This document shows, in pieces, positions 36,663-48,800 of a stretch of DNA of 64,000 nucleotides (the stretch's first letter is position 1; each line of letters begins with the position of its first letter). Under the pieces are notes generated by a model that was not told the origin of the DNA, did no database searches, and saw nothing but the letters and a program-made list of their open reading frames with translations. A program made the position numbers and the translations under genes. The DNA comes from Moniliophthora roreri (Eukaryota > Basidiomycota > Agaricomycetes > Agaricales > Marasmiaceae): positions 682,001-746,000 of the forward strand of contig LATX02000175.1 of assembly GCA_001466705.2 (NCBI GenBank), read 5' to 3'.

Positions 36663-36784
36663 CATCGATACTTAATTTAAGCAGTACAACAGATAATGTG
36701 TAGTTTGCAATAAGTGAACCAAAACGTACATGTGTATAACACTATCCAATATATAGTACAATCCCACCATAGTTCCCCCGACCT
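36663..36784. other. Convergent intergenic gap
   Basis: Only 122 bases separate the F-box stop from the bHLH stop; the two 3' UTRs must be short or overlap. Confidence 0.5.
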
Positions 36785-38203
36785 CTACGTAGTGAAACTC
36801 GACAAGTTACTTGGCCTCAACCCAAGGCCTAGTATCGAGCTGGGAGTTTGAGCGATTAAGCTCTCCGATAATTGTTCGTTCCTAAAATCCTGCGTCATTG
36901 CAGGCCCCAAGTCAAGAGGCTCCGCCGCACTACTGGAGCCGATACCAGGGAATACAGGACTGGTTCCAAACGCCAAGCTACTACCTAGTGTAGACATGGT
37001 CTGCGGAGAAGAGACGCCTTTTGACCGGAAATGGAGTAAAACAGAAGCAGCAGATTCTTCTTCTGGCGTAGTTAGAGTGCTGCTACGGGATCGCATGCCT
37101 TTCTGCCGTGGCTCAGCAGTCGGACCTAGACTGAGCGAAGGCGGCATTTGAATCATATTGGGCGGGTTGGTTGGCGTGAAGTGTGTCGATGAGGGTGGTG
37201 ACGGTAGATATGATCCGCCTGCAACTGCAGTAATGTTGGGACTGCGAGTGATAGTGAGTGCTGGAGAAGCAGTGACGGAGGCTATGATATTTGGAGACGG
37301 TACTTGGAGTCTGGGGTCAACGTCGGGGAGCCAAGTGGAAATAGAAGGAAGTCGGGGACGTCCTGATGCACTACCCTCTATGGATTCTAGCGAAGGAGCT
37401 TGATCAAGCTTCCGACGCTGACGACCGACATCCTCGGTATCGTCAACGGTGTCAACAATATCTGCTATATTGCGCTTCCTCTTGCTGCTGGTGGTGACCG
37501 CCTTGGGGATAGTGGCTTGTCGGGGCAGCGGAACAGCTCTAGAAGAAGGGGACTTGTCTACATCTGTACAGTTGGGACAAGACTGCTTCCGTGAGCCCAC
37601 ACCACCGTCCGCAAGCTGATTCTCCAAGTCCTTCACTTTGCCGATCAAATGCTCCATGAAGGAAACGGTTCTGACTAAAATCTCGAGTTTGAACTCCTTC
37701 TCCTTCTCTTCCTTCTTCCCCGACTTCTTGTTTGCCTTCTTCTCCTGATAATCTTCATCGCCATCGTCCTCATCCTCGGAGTCGACTTTCTTCTTCAAGG
37801 ACGAGGCTTTCGAACCAAAATCAGACGGAACGAGCTGCTTTAGCGTTGCAAGAGCCTCGTTGATTTTAGTTCGCCTGGCCTTCTCAATGATGGAGTGATT
37901 CAGCTTGCGCTGGGTTTCCCGAGCGCTGCGGGACATAGTTCCTGGTTTCCGACCTCGTTTGGCAGGGGTAGGTGCAGGAGTTTGCGCGATAGCGGCTGGT
38001 TTCGGGGGCGAATTATCGACGGGTACGCTCGAGCCCGGTGCTGAGGAGAGATTTGTGCCGTCCGTAGTATCACAAAGACGTCGTGGTTGGATGGGTAAAT
38101 TGGTTTGAACAGTGTTTCCGGACGCCTGTGACTGCTTTGCTTTTCGAGAAGGATTGCAACTTCCAGCATAGAGGTCGTTAGGGAATGATGCCGGTGGCGA
38201 CAT
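36785..38203 (-). CDS. bHLH transcription factor with AT-hook and long loop
   Basis: A 472-residue single-exon nuclear DNA-binding protein. An AT-hook-like KRGRKPG lies at residues 82-88. The basic region and helix 1 are at about 98-127 (QRKLNHSIIEKARRTKINEA) and carry His103, Glu107 and Arg111, the H-E-R set that reads CACGTG-type E-boxes. Helix 2 is at about 172-198 (LEILVRTVSFMEHLIGKVKD). The loop between them is about 44 residues, strongly acidic then Lys-rich, far longer than the usual 5-10. The rest is Ser/Pro-rich and disordered, with a TPEEESAASVLLHF segment near the C-terminus that may be an activation or partner motif. A TATA-like stretch lies just upstream, near 38235-38245. The target genes are unknown. 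Confidence 0.88.
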   Translation of the reverse strand: MSPPASFPNDLYAGSCNPSRKAKQSQASGNTVQTNLPIQPRRLCDTTDGTNLSSAPGSSVPVDNSPPKPAAIAQTPAPTPAKRGRKPGTMSRSARETQRKLNHSIIEKARRTKINEALATLKQLVPSDFGSKASSLKKKVDSEDEDDGDEDYQEKKANKKSGKKEEKEKEFKLEILVRTVSFMEHLIGKVKDLENQLADGGVGSRKQSCPNCTDVDKSPSSRAVPLPRQATIPKAVTTSSKRKRNIADIVDTVDDTEDVGRQRRKLDQAPSLESIEGSASGRPRLPSISTWLPDVDPRLQVPSPNIIASVTASPALTITRSPNITAVAGGSYLPSPPSSTHFTPTNPPNMIQMPPSLSLGPTAEPRQKGMRSRSSTLTTPEEESAASVLLHFRSKGVSSPQTMSTLGSSLAFGTSPVFPGIGSSSAAEPLDLGPAMTQDFRNEQLSESLIAQTPSSILGLGLRPSNLSSFTT

Positions 38204-39463
38204 GATGGCAGTGGGAGAGACAACGGAGAACCAATATATTTAAAAGCATTTTTAGGAAGAACGTACCGATGCTCGTGTGCTAGAAATGAACGTGCTGCTA
38301 GGGGGGCACACGACACTCTTTCCCGACTCCTGATTGGCTCCGGTGCACACGTTCGATGACATTCCGACCAATCTCAGACAGATCCATGTCTCCATTTGCA
38401 CTTTGCAATACCCATATTCGTATTATCTAGTATTGGTTGCGGGGGGCAAGTCTTTGAGTTGAACGCGTCGCGGTAGGAATCCAGGTTTTCTGAAAGATCC
38501 ATGACTCCCGTGTTGTTCTCCGAGTCTGGCTAATCTTTTTCCTGCCAACCAAGTCGTCACGATTATAACCAGATCCTAGAAAATCAGAACGCAGGAACCA
38601 TCCACAAGATGAGAGGAGAGGAACTGAAAGAATGGAAAGAGGAAAGGTCGGACGCTTTCGGCCCGATTTTCCAAGCTATTCCTCGAACCACGTTCATGTG
38701 CATGGGCGTCCTGTGAAATCAAGTCCTTTCGCAGTGGTGAGCTCCTTCACGAGCCTCAGGTCCTTATCGACGACCCTTCGAATCCTCAGACCAAAGCCGC
38801 ACTATATATCTTGCTATAATCTAGGACAATGCTTTAGCCTTTGATCAAGAACTCGTTCTACCATATTGGTATCTTGAGGACCTGCTATTGAACTTCGGCA
38901 ACTTGGCATGACCATGCGCACCAATTTTTCTTACTTTCATCCGATAACAACGCAAGATGTGCTTATCTGCGTCTCCAGAAACAAAAAAATTTCGCCGGCC
39001 TCAGCCCTCCTAATCTATAAGCTCCGAGCTCAATGTCAAGTTCTCGGCAATCTAAGTAACTATGGCCAGGCGCTGTCTGCAGTACTACATTCTTCACGCT
39101 CTCATGACGATTATCATTCATTGCTGAGAAAAAATTTGCATGTCTGGATACAAATCTGCGCACTATCCCACTGGCTCCGAATTGGACCATTATTCAGGGC
39201 CCAATGATGTGCTTGTGGGAGTCATAATACTTGAGTTGATCAATAAAATACATCGTTTCTGTATGCATCAGTCAATTTTAAGAGAGAAGCTACTTCATAT
39301 CACTTCTGCTTTGAAAGGCGCGTACTTGGCATCTCTCTCTCTGGTTATGCGCCCTCGGGACTCCCGGCGTGTTGGATAGGTATTAGAAGCATTTTACGAT
39401 GTTACTCCTGCATCCAGCCTCAAAAACCCACTTCCCCTTCAAACCACACCAGATTAGTACCAA
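38204..39463. other. Intergenic region with a possible gene remnant
   Basis: 1.26 kb between the bHLH gene and the first dehydrogenase. Apart from the remnant at 38609-38912 (separate entry), short frames at 38908-39207 and 38963-39190 show no recognisable family. Confidence 0.4.
38609..38912 (+). pseudogene. Possible small gene remnant of unknown family
   Basis: Three coding-like stretches lie in order but in different frames, with no good splice sites between them: MRGEELKEWKEERSDAFGPI..., then GELLHEPQVLIDDPSNPQTK ending in a stop, then DNALAFDQELVLPYWYLEDL ending in TGA. The composition looks like real protein, but I do not recognise it. A decayed copy of a gene with intact relatives elsewhere is the simplest reading. 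Confidence 0.3.
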
Positions 39464-40651
39464 ATGTTTCCATCTCTCGTGTGGCTAATCACCGGAACCT
39501 CGTACGTGTCATTACATATCATTCGCGGACGCGTCACTGATGTACCTTTAGGACTGGGCTTGGTCGTGAATTGACCTTGGCTGCCCTTCGCCGTGGGGAC
39601 AAAGTCATTGCGACTGCGAGAGTTAGATCGCTTTCTCAGATCGATGATCTCAAAGAAAAAGGCGCGGCTACCCTTGAACTGGATGTCACCGCTCCCCTTG
39701 AGGACTTACAGGCGGTCGCGAAGAAGGCAGTGGCCATCTACGGCCAGGTTGATATCGTTGTCAACAATGCTGGATACATCCTAGTAGGTGCGATTGAGGA
39801 GAACACGTTCGTATACATTTTACCTACCAGAACGAATCCTGCTCATTCATGATACAGACCACAAGAGAACTTTGATCAGTTCAAGTAGGTCTCCGCGATG
39901 TAGACGGAATGTAGCGATTACTCACGTATTTTCAGCACCAACGTCTTCGGGGCAATCAACGTTACTCGAGCATTTCTTCCTTACATGCGTGAGCGCAAAA
40001 CTGGTACCATCATTTTCAGTGGATCTGTCGGAGGTTGGAGGTGAGCCGGACGTTCCGCTCGACAAATAGACACATATACTTATGCACTTCCCAGAGGTTG
40101 CCCCGCTGTGGGTTTATACGCAGCGACGAAGTGGACTTTAAGAGGCACGCAGTGATCAGTCAATGTGTCATTTAATTTACCGAAGTTGATCTTCACTCAC
40201 AGGAGTGTCAGCCTCACTTCACGACGAGATTGCTCCTCTCGGCCTCCGTAGCATCTGCATTGACTTTGGCTACTTCCGTACAGCATTCCTTAACCCGGAT
40301 CATCGCAAACCATATATCCCGAGGATTCAGGACTATAACGAGGTGACCGGCGAGTACGAAGCTGCTTTGCAAGGTATGGGACGTTTGCAATCAACTCATC
40401 TCCATTACTAAACAGGAGACTGTCTTTCAGCTTACAACAATAAGCAACCTGGCGATCCACTGAGAGGTGTTGAAATCATGGTCGACATTGTTCGTGGAGA
40501 AGGCGTTGCCAAGGGCAAAACATTCTCGAACAATATTCAACTCGGTAGTGACTGCTACGAGACGGTGAAGACAGAGTGCGAGGAGGCTCTGCGTCAACTG
40601 GAGGAGTGGAAGGATGTATCATTTAGCACTGACTTTCCTAAGGGAACCTGA
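39464..40651 (+). CDS. Short-chain dehydrogenase/reductase, tandem copy 1 (altered PG motif)
   Basis: A classical SDR of about 290 residues with about six short introns. It starts MFPSLVWLITGTSTGLGREL, which holds the TGxxxGxG cofactor loop at residues 10-17. The structural NNAG is in VVNNAGYILVG, the Ser is in IIFSGSVGGW, and the active-site Tyr/Lys are in LYAATKW, so the Ser-Tyr-Lys set is present. The conserved Pro-Gly after the sixth strand is changed: the sequence reads CIDFGYFRTAF where copy 2 has CADPGYFRTSF, a two-base change (CCT to TTT). That loop touches the nicotinamide end of the cofactor, so activity or cofactor binding may differ. The next gene is a tandem paralogue with the same intron positions. 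Substrate is unknown. Confidence 0.87.
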
Positions 40652-41237
40652 AGTCAACACCAAAGCTGTTTTGTATGATATATAGTTATGTCTGAAGGTG
40701 GCCATAAAATAGTCGGCATTTCATTTCGGCCCGGTGGTCGGAACTTCGTGTTTTTGATTCTGAACCGCTACGAACAATGAGAGTTTCCAGTCTCTGAGGC
40801 AAGTTCTAAAGTTTTATGCGCAACCAAGAAAGGCGAACACTCTGATGATGCCATTTCTCTTCAGATGCCCTACCATTCCTATAGGCACCACCCAATGGCA
40901 CCACTCTTCAGGCTCAAGTTCCCGAAAAGCACCTGTGGACGAACACGATTAAGGCATTCGTCTACCATTAGTATCTAGCGAGGCACGATATCATGGAGCT
41001 ATTTGACACTGACAGTTGCAATTCGCTTCTCGTGGTGCCACATTGAACTAAGACTCGGAGGCCTTCGGAATCGCCGATGCTGCATTTCGCAAACCGAACG
41101 AAATCGCTGGGAAATCGCTGGTTCCACACTCGGACCCTAAATCTGAGTACGAATGTTCGCTTAGATAAAAGATCTTATCTTCCCATTGTCTTCCCCAAGG
41201 CTTGCCCCGAGCTCAATCTTTCGATTCCAATAACTAG
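40652..41237. other. Spacer between the dehydrogenase pair
   Basis: No gene recognised. It acts as the promoter region of the second copy. Confidence 0.4.
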
Positions 41238-42424
41238 ATGTCTCCATCTCAACTCGTTTGGCTCATCACTGGAACTTCGTACGATTATATCGACTTTCTA
41301 CCTAGATGCATCTCACTCATGTCTTACCAGCACTGGGTTCGGCCGCGAGCTGGCCCTGGCTGCCCTTCGTCGTGGTGACAAGGTCATTGCAACAGCTAGA
41401 GCTCGGTCACTCTCCCAGATCGACGACCTAAAGGAAAAGGGTGCTGCAGCTCTGCAGCTCGATGTCACCGCGAGCCTTGAAGACCTGCAAGCCGTCGCAA
41501 AGAAGGCAGTAAGCATCTATGGCCAGATCGACGTTGTTGTCAACAATGCTGGATATGTTCTTGTAGGAGCGATAGAAGAGAATACGTACGAACATGTCAC
41601 CGTCACGTCAACGTTCCATGCTGATCCCTTGAATTAGTCCGGAGGAGAGCTTTGATCAGTTCAAGTGAGTCCCCACCCGTCTGACAATAGCATAAACTCA
41701 CATCCTCTTCAGTACCAATGTCTTCGGTGCGATAAATGTCACTAGAGCCTTCCTTCCCTATATGCGCGAGCGTAAGGCTGGCACAATCATCTTCCTAGGG
41801 TCTCTTGGAGGCTGGAGGTGATTTGAATGTTCTCGACAAATGGCCGCACATAATTATGATGCTCTTCCTAGGTCTTGCCCCGCTGTAGGTTTATACGCAG
41901 CGACGAAATGGGCTTTGAGAGGTGGGCAGCTAAATATGCAGTGCATTATATACAAATTGACTCACATCTCCAGGCATCTCGGCCACATTGCACGACGAGA
42001 TCGCTCCCCTTGGCCTTCGTAGCATCTGTGCTGACCCTGGCTACTTCCGTACTTCATTTCTTGACCCAAGCCATCGAAAACCATATTCTCCGAGGATTCA
42101 AGACTACAATGAAGTGACCGGTGAATACGAAGCTGCTTTACAAGGTATGCGACGTTAGCAATCAACTCTGACCGCCATTACTGAACAGGAGAATGCCTTT
42201 CAGCTTACAACAACAAGCAGCCTGGCGATCCACTGAAAGCCGCCGAGGTCATGGTCGACGTTGTTCGTGGAGAAGGCGTAGCAGAGGGCAAAACATTCTC
42301 GAACAATATCCAACTTGGCAGTGACTGTTATGAAGTTGCCAAGGCAGAGTGCGAGAAGACTCTGAGCCGCCTGGAGGAGTGGAAAGACGTATCACTTAGC
42401 ACCGACTTTCCCAGGGGCACTTGA
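41238..42424 (+). CDS. Short-chain dehydrogenase/reductase, tandem copy 2
   Basis: A paralogue of the gene at 39464, starting MSPSQLVWLITGTSTGFGRE. The cofactor loop, NNAG (VVNNAGYVLVG), Ser (FLGSLGGW), Tyr/Lys (LYAATKW) and the normal Pro-Gly (DPGYFRTS) are all present, so it should be an active NAD(P)-dependent oxidoreductase. The C-terminal halves of both copies share YNNKQPGDPL and GKTFSNNIQLGSDCYE. About five introns are in the same positions as in copy 1. It lies next to a convergent glycerol kinase gene, but nothing ties it to glycerol. Substrate class is unassigned. Confidence 0.9.
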
Positions 42425-42562
42425 ACTTGAAAATATAGTATTCGATAATGTACACTTATATAAATTTAACACACCCAAAGATGAACGAACTAGTATCAAC
42501 GAGTACACGTCCTCAACCAACCCTTTCTAAAACCAAGTGTGAAACCCCATGATAGAAATGAT

Positions 42563-44785
42563 TTACTCGTCAGTACCCTCTTCCCAACCTTTTGATCTAT
42601 CAACAGCACGCTGCCAGTCCTCCCACTTCTTCTGACGCTGACTCTCCTCTAGTGAAGGCTTAAATTCCGTACTGCCTTTGGTGTTGACCTCGGCCAATGA
42701 TTCGGCGTTGTTGATGTCCCAATCGAACAGCTTGATAGCCGATCCTGCGAGTAACGCTGCTCCAAGAGCTGTTGACCTAGAGATGATTCAGATTTAGTAA
42801 ATGTAGCAAAGTCAGGCGAGCGACAATGGGAACATACTCTCTCATTTCGGGTCTAATGACACCGAAGCCTCCGATATCGGCCAAGACGGTCATGGCCAGG
42901 TCTCCATTGGTCATTCCTCCGTCGACTTTAAGGTGCTCCAACTCGGTTCCAGAATCAAGTTTCATACTCTCGATGATAGCACGCGTTTGGAACGCATTTG
43001 CTTCAAGAGTAGCACGGGCAATGTGGGAAGGGTTTGTATATTGAGAGATACCTAGGTATTCCAGTCAGTCGCGTGCTCGTTGGCAGTGCGGGGATGGGAA
43101 CGGAAGTCGGGACGATTTATTTGAAAAACCGGATATCAAAGCGGAGGGACTTACCGATCAACAATCCCGCAGCGCCAGGGTCCCAATACGGGGCAAGCAG
43201 ACCAGAGAAGGCAGTTACAAAGTAAACTCCACCAGTGTCGCTCTCATTGGCAGCAAGCGTGTTAACCTCTTCTGCCGAGGCAATGAGACTCATGGAATCA
43301 CGAAGCCATTTGATGGCACTTCCTGCCACCGAGACTAGAGGAAACTCATCAGCGATAAGAAATAAAAAGAAAGATATAGTGAGCAACGCACTACTGCCCT
43401 CCAATGCGTAGACTGGCTTTGCATCAGGTCCAGCTTGATACGCAACCTGGAACATACAGTGTCATGGAGACGGTAAAGGATAGAGAAACTCTTACTCACG
43501 GTGCTCAGTAGTCCGTGTCTGCTCTGTACAATCTCTCCACCGGTGTTGAACAACAAGAAAGCACCGGTTCCATATGTGCATTTCGCTTCTCCCTGCTTCA
43601 GACACTTGTTTCCTACCAAAGCAGCCTGTTGGTCTCCGACCAGCCCACCAACTGGAACACCTTTAAGCATCCCTACAGCAATGTTGCCATACACCTCGGA
43701 CGTCGAGACGATCTTGGGCAGAATTGATTCACGGAAGCCAAAGAATTTGAGCAAACTTGGCTCCCATTGCAAGGTCTTGACGTTGAGAAGAAGTGTTCGT
43801 GATGCGTTGGTGACTTCACAAACGTGCAGATGCTTCTCAGCACCACCGACAAGGTTCTTCATATGTAAAGTAAGCTAGCGCTCAGATATAAGAAACATGT
43901 GAAAAAACCTACGTAAAGCACCCAAGACTCAACCGTTCCAAACAAGAGATCATCAGCATCATGGGCAGCACTGACTTCCGGATAATGATCCAACATCCAT
44001 CGGAGCTTGATCGCCGAAAAATATGTAGAAAGTGGCAACCCAGTGCTGCAAGTGGAATGAAGCATATGACGCGAATTCGGCGGGAGAGAACGTACATATC
44101 TCGAAGGTACTCGACGCCTTCAGCACCTTTCTTGAACTGACCCTCCGCTACCTCAATTCCGGTTTCTTCCAACTTGTTCTGGAAGTGCACCACAGTGTTC
44201 TTGGTGCGCGAATCTGTCCACACAATAGCTTTGCATAGCGGTTGACCCGTTTTGCGGCTCCATGCAACAGTGGTTTCGCGCTGATTTGTAATTCCTAGAA
44301 TGAATGAATCAATTGAGGGAGCGGGAGTGGTAGCACATGATGCCATACCGATGACCTTGACACTTTCCTTAGCCCATCCAGAAACTTCCAATTCCTTTAC
44401 AGCATTGTCTATACATTTCTCAGCATGCTGTTGAATTTCAGCTGGGTCGTGGTCGTGCCATCTAATGGAGCAAGGCGTCAAGGGCGTCAAGAGACATGAG
44501 AATCGTCGACACGTACCCGGGCTGAGGGTAATATTGAGGGAACTCGAGTTGATGTTGGGCAGCAATGTTCGCGTACTTGTCGAATATGATGAAGCGAACA
44601 GAACTGTCGTAAAACACGATTGGACCAAGTCATGTAGCACAGTGAGCACAGGAAACATACGTGGTTCCGCAATCCAATGAACCGACAAATTCTCCTTGTT
44701 TCAACTCCTTAGGAGCTTGCGGGGCTGGTTTAGCAGTGCTAGTGACTGGCTTCAGAATGGGGGAGACTTTCTGGAATACGGACAT
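42563..44785 (-). CDS. GUT1: Glycerol kinase
   Basis: Phosphorylates glycerol to glycerol-3-phosphate using ATP, the entry step of glycerol use, in the cytosol or at the mitochondrial surface. An N-terminal extension ([20 protein letters not shown]) precedes the first FGGY-kinase strand [12 protein letters not shown]. Downstream are [48 protein letters not shown] with [11 protein letters not shown], the signature [20 protein letters not shown], and [12 protein letters not shown]. These carry the substrate and ATP contacts of the family. Nine or so introns join in frame, and it ends [11 protein letters not shown] charged C-terminal tail is present. No lesions were found, and the stop is at 42563-42565. 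Confidence 0.95.
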
Positions 44786-45854
44786 GGTGAAGGAAAGGAT
44801 GGGGTCGGTTTTGACCCGCGCTCTGCTTGGACTTAAGGAGGAGGCTGGAACGACGGACCGGAACTTGATTTGCTTTGATCTGTTTTGAGTCGCGTTGATC
44901 ACAAGACGCAGCGGCTGGCCTGCTTGGCAGTGCTCGGTCACCCTGTCCCTGCCCTCCGAGTCACGATAGTAGTCTCATCCAACAAAGTAAAGGAAACCTA
45001 CCAGGAAAGTGTGGCATCTTTGTACCTACAATCTCTAGTCTGACCCTCTCCATTCAAACCCAGACGGTCGACTTTTTCGGTCGACTTTTTCTGATCATCA
45101 TTTAGGTTCGTTGCAGCCATACTGTGTTAACCATTTGAATCCGGGAACCAGTGAACCCAGTGAACCAGCTGACTCTTTTGCCCCGTAAGAATGAGCGCTT
45201 GGGTTGCAGGGTGAGGATGTTCCAGAGTGTGTGCTGCTTTAATCAATCCAGGAACTGGCTGATGGTGGGTTTCCGCGTCATTTCTCTGGAGCTCTGCGAT
45301 TGGCCGAGGAACAATAATCGTGAGGTTTGGGCAATTTCTGAACCTTGCCTCCCATGTTGCTCAAGTCAGCGGGAGAAGCCCAAGAGAAGCCAGTGATTAA
45401 CCCCGCCTGGGGTTTCCCTTTCCAAGGCACACGGGAGGGAGTGGAATATCCTTTCACACGACGCTACATCATATGTCAGGAAAAAACTAGGCATGCTTGC
45501 TGTAATGATACAACTAGACAAACGAGGTACAGATCTAAATGGACGTCGTACGAATAAATCAAATATCTATATTCCAAGGGATGAGTGAACGGGGATGTAC
45601 AATTAAGACTACGAAGAGATGTCAGTCAAGGATGCAATCCAGGGCACGGAAAGAAAGACGTACCGAATGAACGAGAATGGACGACAGCTGAGCAGAGGGA
45701 TGAACGATAGTGAATGATTGGGAGCGACGATAGTTTTGAAATATGCCGGGACATAGCTACAACAATACCAAATACATAAAAGTGGACGAGACTAAAACGA
45801 ACCAAGGAAGACACATAGATCAGAAAACAAATATCAACACTGCTCTCTCAGCGC
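44786..45854. other. Intergenic region
   Basis: About 1.07 kb, the promoter side of glycerol kinase and the 3' side of the Zn2Cys6 gene. A short direct repeat GGTCGACTTTTTC occurs twice at about 45065-45090. No gene is recognised. Confidence 0.5.
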
Positions 45855-48800
45855 TCAGCTCCCGCCCCAACCATTAGCATTGGCCCAATACTGTCCTTCA
45901 ACGTTGGGTTGCGGCCAAGACTGCGAATTTGTTAGAGGCATCGCAGACAGTGCCTGAGCTGGACTTTCCGAAGAGCTCGGATTCGGTGTGGTGTACGCAT
46001 GGTGATAGACGGGTTGAACATGCTTGAGTGGATACTGCTGTTGGTTCAAGGTCTCGACGGACGGCTTCACGTCGTATACCATCCCTTCCGAAATCGGATA
46101 TATATCACTATTCTCTCTGGCATAACCTTCCGAACCGCTATGGTCCGGTTGCGGCGCGTGTGGCTGCGTTATTGGAGTTCCTCCTGTGATATAACGTGAT
46201 ATATCCCTTCCAGTTGAGTCATATCGCGGTTGATACGAAGTGCCAGAATCATGGCCGTAGTAGTTTTGCACTGGACTATTTGACACATATCCTTGAGGAC
46301 TGGCACCGTGGGAAGAGGGAGTCTGCCCAAACGGCGGTGTACCCGTCGTGTATGGCGAGCTCGCAGTGGATAACGGACCACTCGAAACGGTGTTGGCTGT
46401 GCCATAAGGACTTTCGGCGGTGGTGTAAGCATCGATCGAATTCTTTCGAGGCGGATTGTACGTCGGCGTTGGAGGGTAGGTAGACGTTTCACGAGGGTGG
46501 TCGTACTTCGCGGGAGAATTGGTTGCATATACTTGTTGGTGAGGAGCTTGTTCGCTAGCGGTGTGCGGCGGAAGTGGGAGTGACGTGTATTGTAACGCAT
46601 CCTGACTAGGATACAGTTCATGAGACGTCGGCTGATGATGTGCTACGGCGGGTTGTTGAGCATCTTGAGTTGAAGGAAGGGGTTTTAGAGGGTAATCCAT
46701 TGCCTCGAACTTCGGCATTCCTGTGGCGTGGGCAATGGAAGATGTTCTCGATCGGTACGCCTGCTGATGCTGCTCCTGACTCGTGGACATGATCGGCGGA
46801 TTGAAAGGTCGCATATCATGCTGATGAGAATTATATCCGGCTTCGAGTTGACTGGGAGCATTAGATACCGGTGAAGCCTCATCCTTGGGGTCGTAAGTTA
46901 GGGAAGGTTGAGGGGTGTTTGCTATTGATGAAGTCTTTGACACAGTAAATGCATCTTTGGGGGGTCGGACGCGAATGCCAAACGGCGGCTTCTTCGATTT
47001 CTTGCTGTCTGAAGACGACTTACTTGATGTCGAACCATCGTTGCTAACTGCTGGCGATGTTTGCGAAGATGGACGGCTCGCACTCGGGGGAAGGATTGGA
47101 GGCGGGGGAGGTGGAGCTGGATATGATACCTGATCCATAGGAGGTGCAGAGTATACTGGCTCATTGCTCATGGTATAAGGATTCGGATTTTGGGGAATGT
47201 AGATCGTAGGACGGTGTGAATGGTTGTCGGAATCTTCGGCAGGCACTGAAGGATAAACATACGCTGAGTCTACGCGGTCCCGGACAGCTTGGGATGCGTT
47301 TGGGAGGGGTGCTCCAGGACTCCGGCGTCGAGAATCGTGTTCTCCATCATCATCTGTATGCTTCCTTTTGAGGGTTGGACTCTGAATCTCGCCTCCGGGA
47401 GAGCTTGAGGACAAGTCCACATTACCGAGATGGCTATGTGGATTACCAGCTTTGGACTTCCCATTTGTCCCTTCCACATTTACACCGTTGACGTTTTCGC
47501 TAGGTGTGACCAAGGGACCGCTAGCCTTCTCTCTCAAGAATTCGACGATTTTTACGGCCTCGCTCGGCGAAACCACGTATTCTGATCCTGCAGCCCCCTG
47601 TCTATCACACCTAGTTCCTTGCTGCCACGAACTATCCTCCTCCTCGCTGTTATCGACCCAGCCAGCCACGCTCTTCAGAATGCCCAACCCCACATCAACA
47701 TCTTCCAGAGCAGGTTTGCTGATAATGCTCAAGGCCTGCTTGATCACCGCGTGCGAACACACAACGGCAGCGTCAAACACAGTCCTTGCGAACGGGTAAA
47801 AGTCGCAGGAGGCAGGTAGCAACGACGACGGGGGCAAGGATGTCCGTGGCTTGCCAGCTCTCGATCGTTCAGCCTCCCATATACTCCACAACAGTCGGCA
47901 CGCACAAATGACCCCGTGTGCAGCATTGATACTGCCCAAAGTCGCTTGGTGTGGAACAGCATCAGTAGCATTCCGCCTCAAGAATGGCAGATAGATGCGC
48001 AATATCAACCGATGAGCGATGATGGCGAGCTCACACCGCTGAGTGACGAGGACCGAGTCTTCGCCTCCTGTGCGGAGTTCGGAATCGACGGTGGCGTTGG
48101 GGCTCGACTTGGATGGTCCGTTATCTTCGATGACGGCAATAGGAGGCGCCGGAGGATAGGAGTTCAACGTGGACAAAGATGGTATGGATGCTTTCATATC
48201 CACCTTGTAGTATTCAGGTAAGTTGTCCAACCAGGCTTTCACCTCTTGCTCCATACTTGCAGCTTGCTCGATGCTATACGAGCCGTGGTATGAGCCATGC
48301 CATACCACTGGACCGTTCATTTTCCTTTTGGTATTTCGAACGAGTTGAACGAGGTGACATCGAGCCTCCAAACCTCGCATACTTTCCCTCGTCCACCCTT
48401 TCCCGTCGGCCCCACCTCCTGGTGGTGCTGGTATTCGAATCGAGTCAGGCGAAAAGGCAGTTTCGTCTACATTGGCGATGGGTACCTTCGTGCTGAAGGA
48501 ACCCTCTGGAATGAGCGGCGGTAACGTGGAGACGTCAGATACAAATCTGTGGCGAATCGGTCAGTATGGAGGTCTGCAATGTCTCAGCAAACTTACAGGT
48601 CATAGTACATGATGAACCACCAGGTTCGGCGCCTCATCTCACTGTCAAATAGCGTGAACGGATTACTGCTCGAACCTTGGTCTTTCAAGCTTGTCTCCCG
48701 TGCCTTCTGCTTACCATCTTTCCTCTTCCCTTCGGTGGGGACGGAACTGGCATTCTCTTCAGACCGATATTCATCAGGATCAACGTGAAGCCTCATTTGG

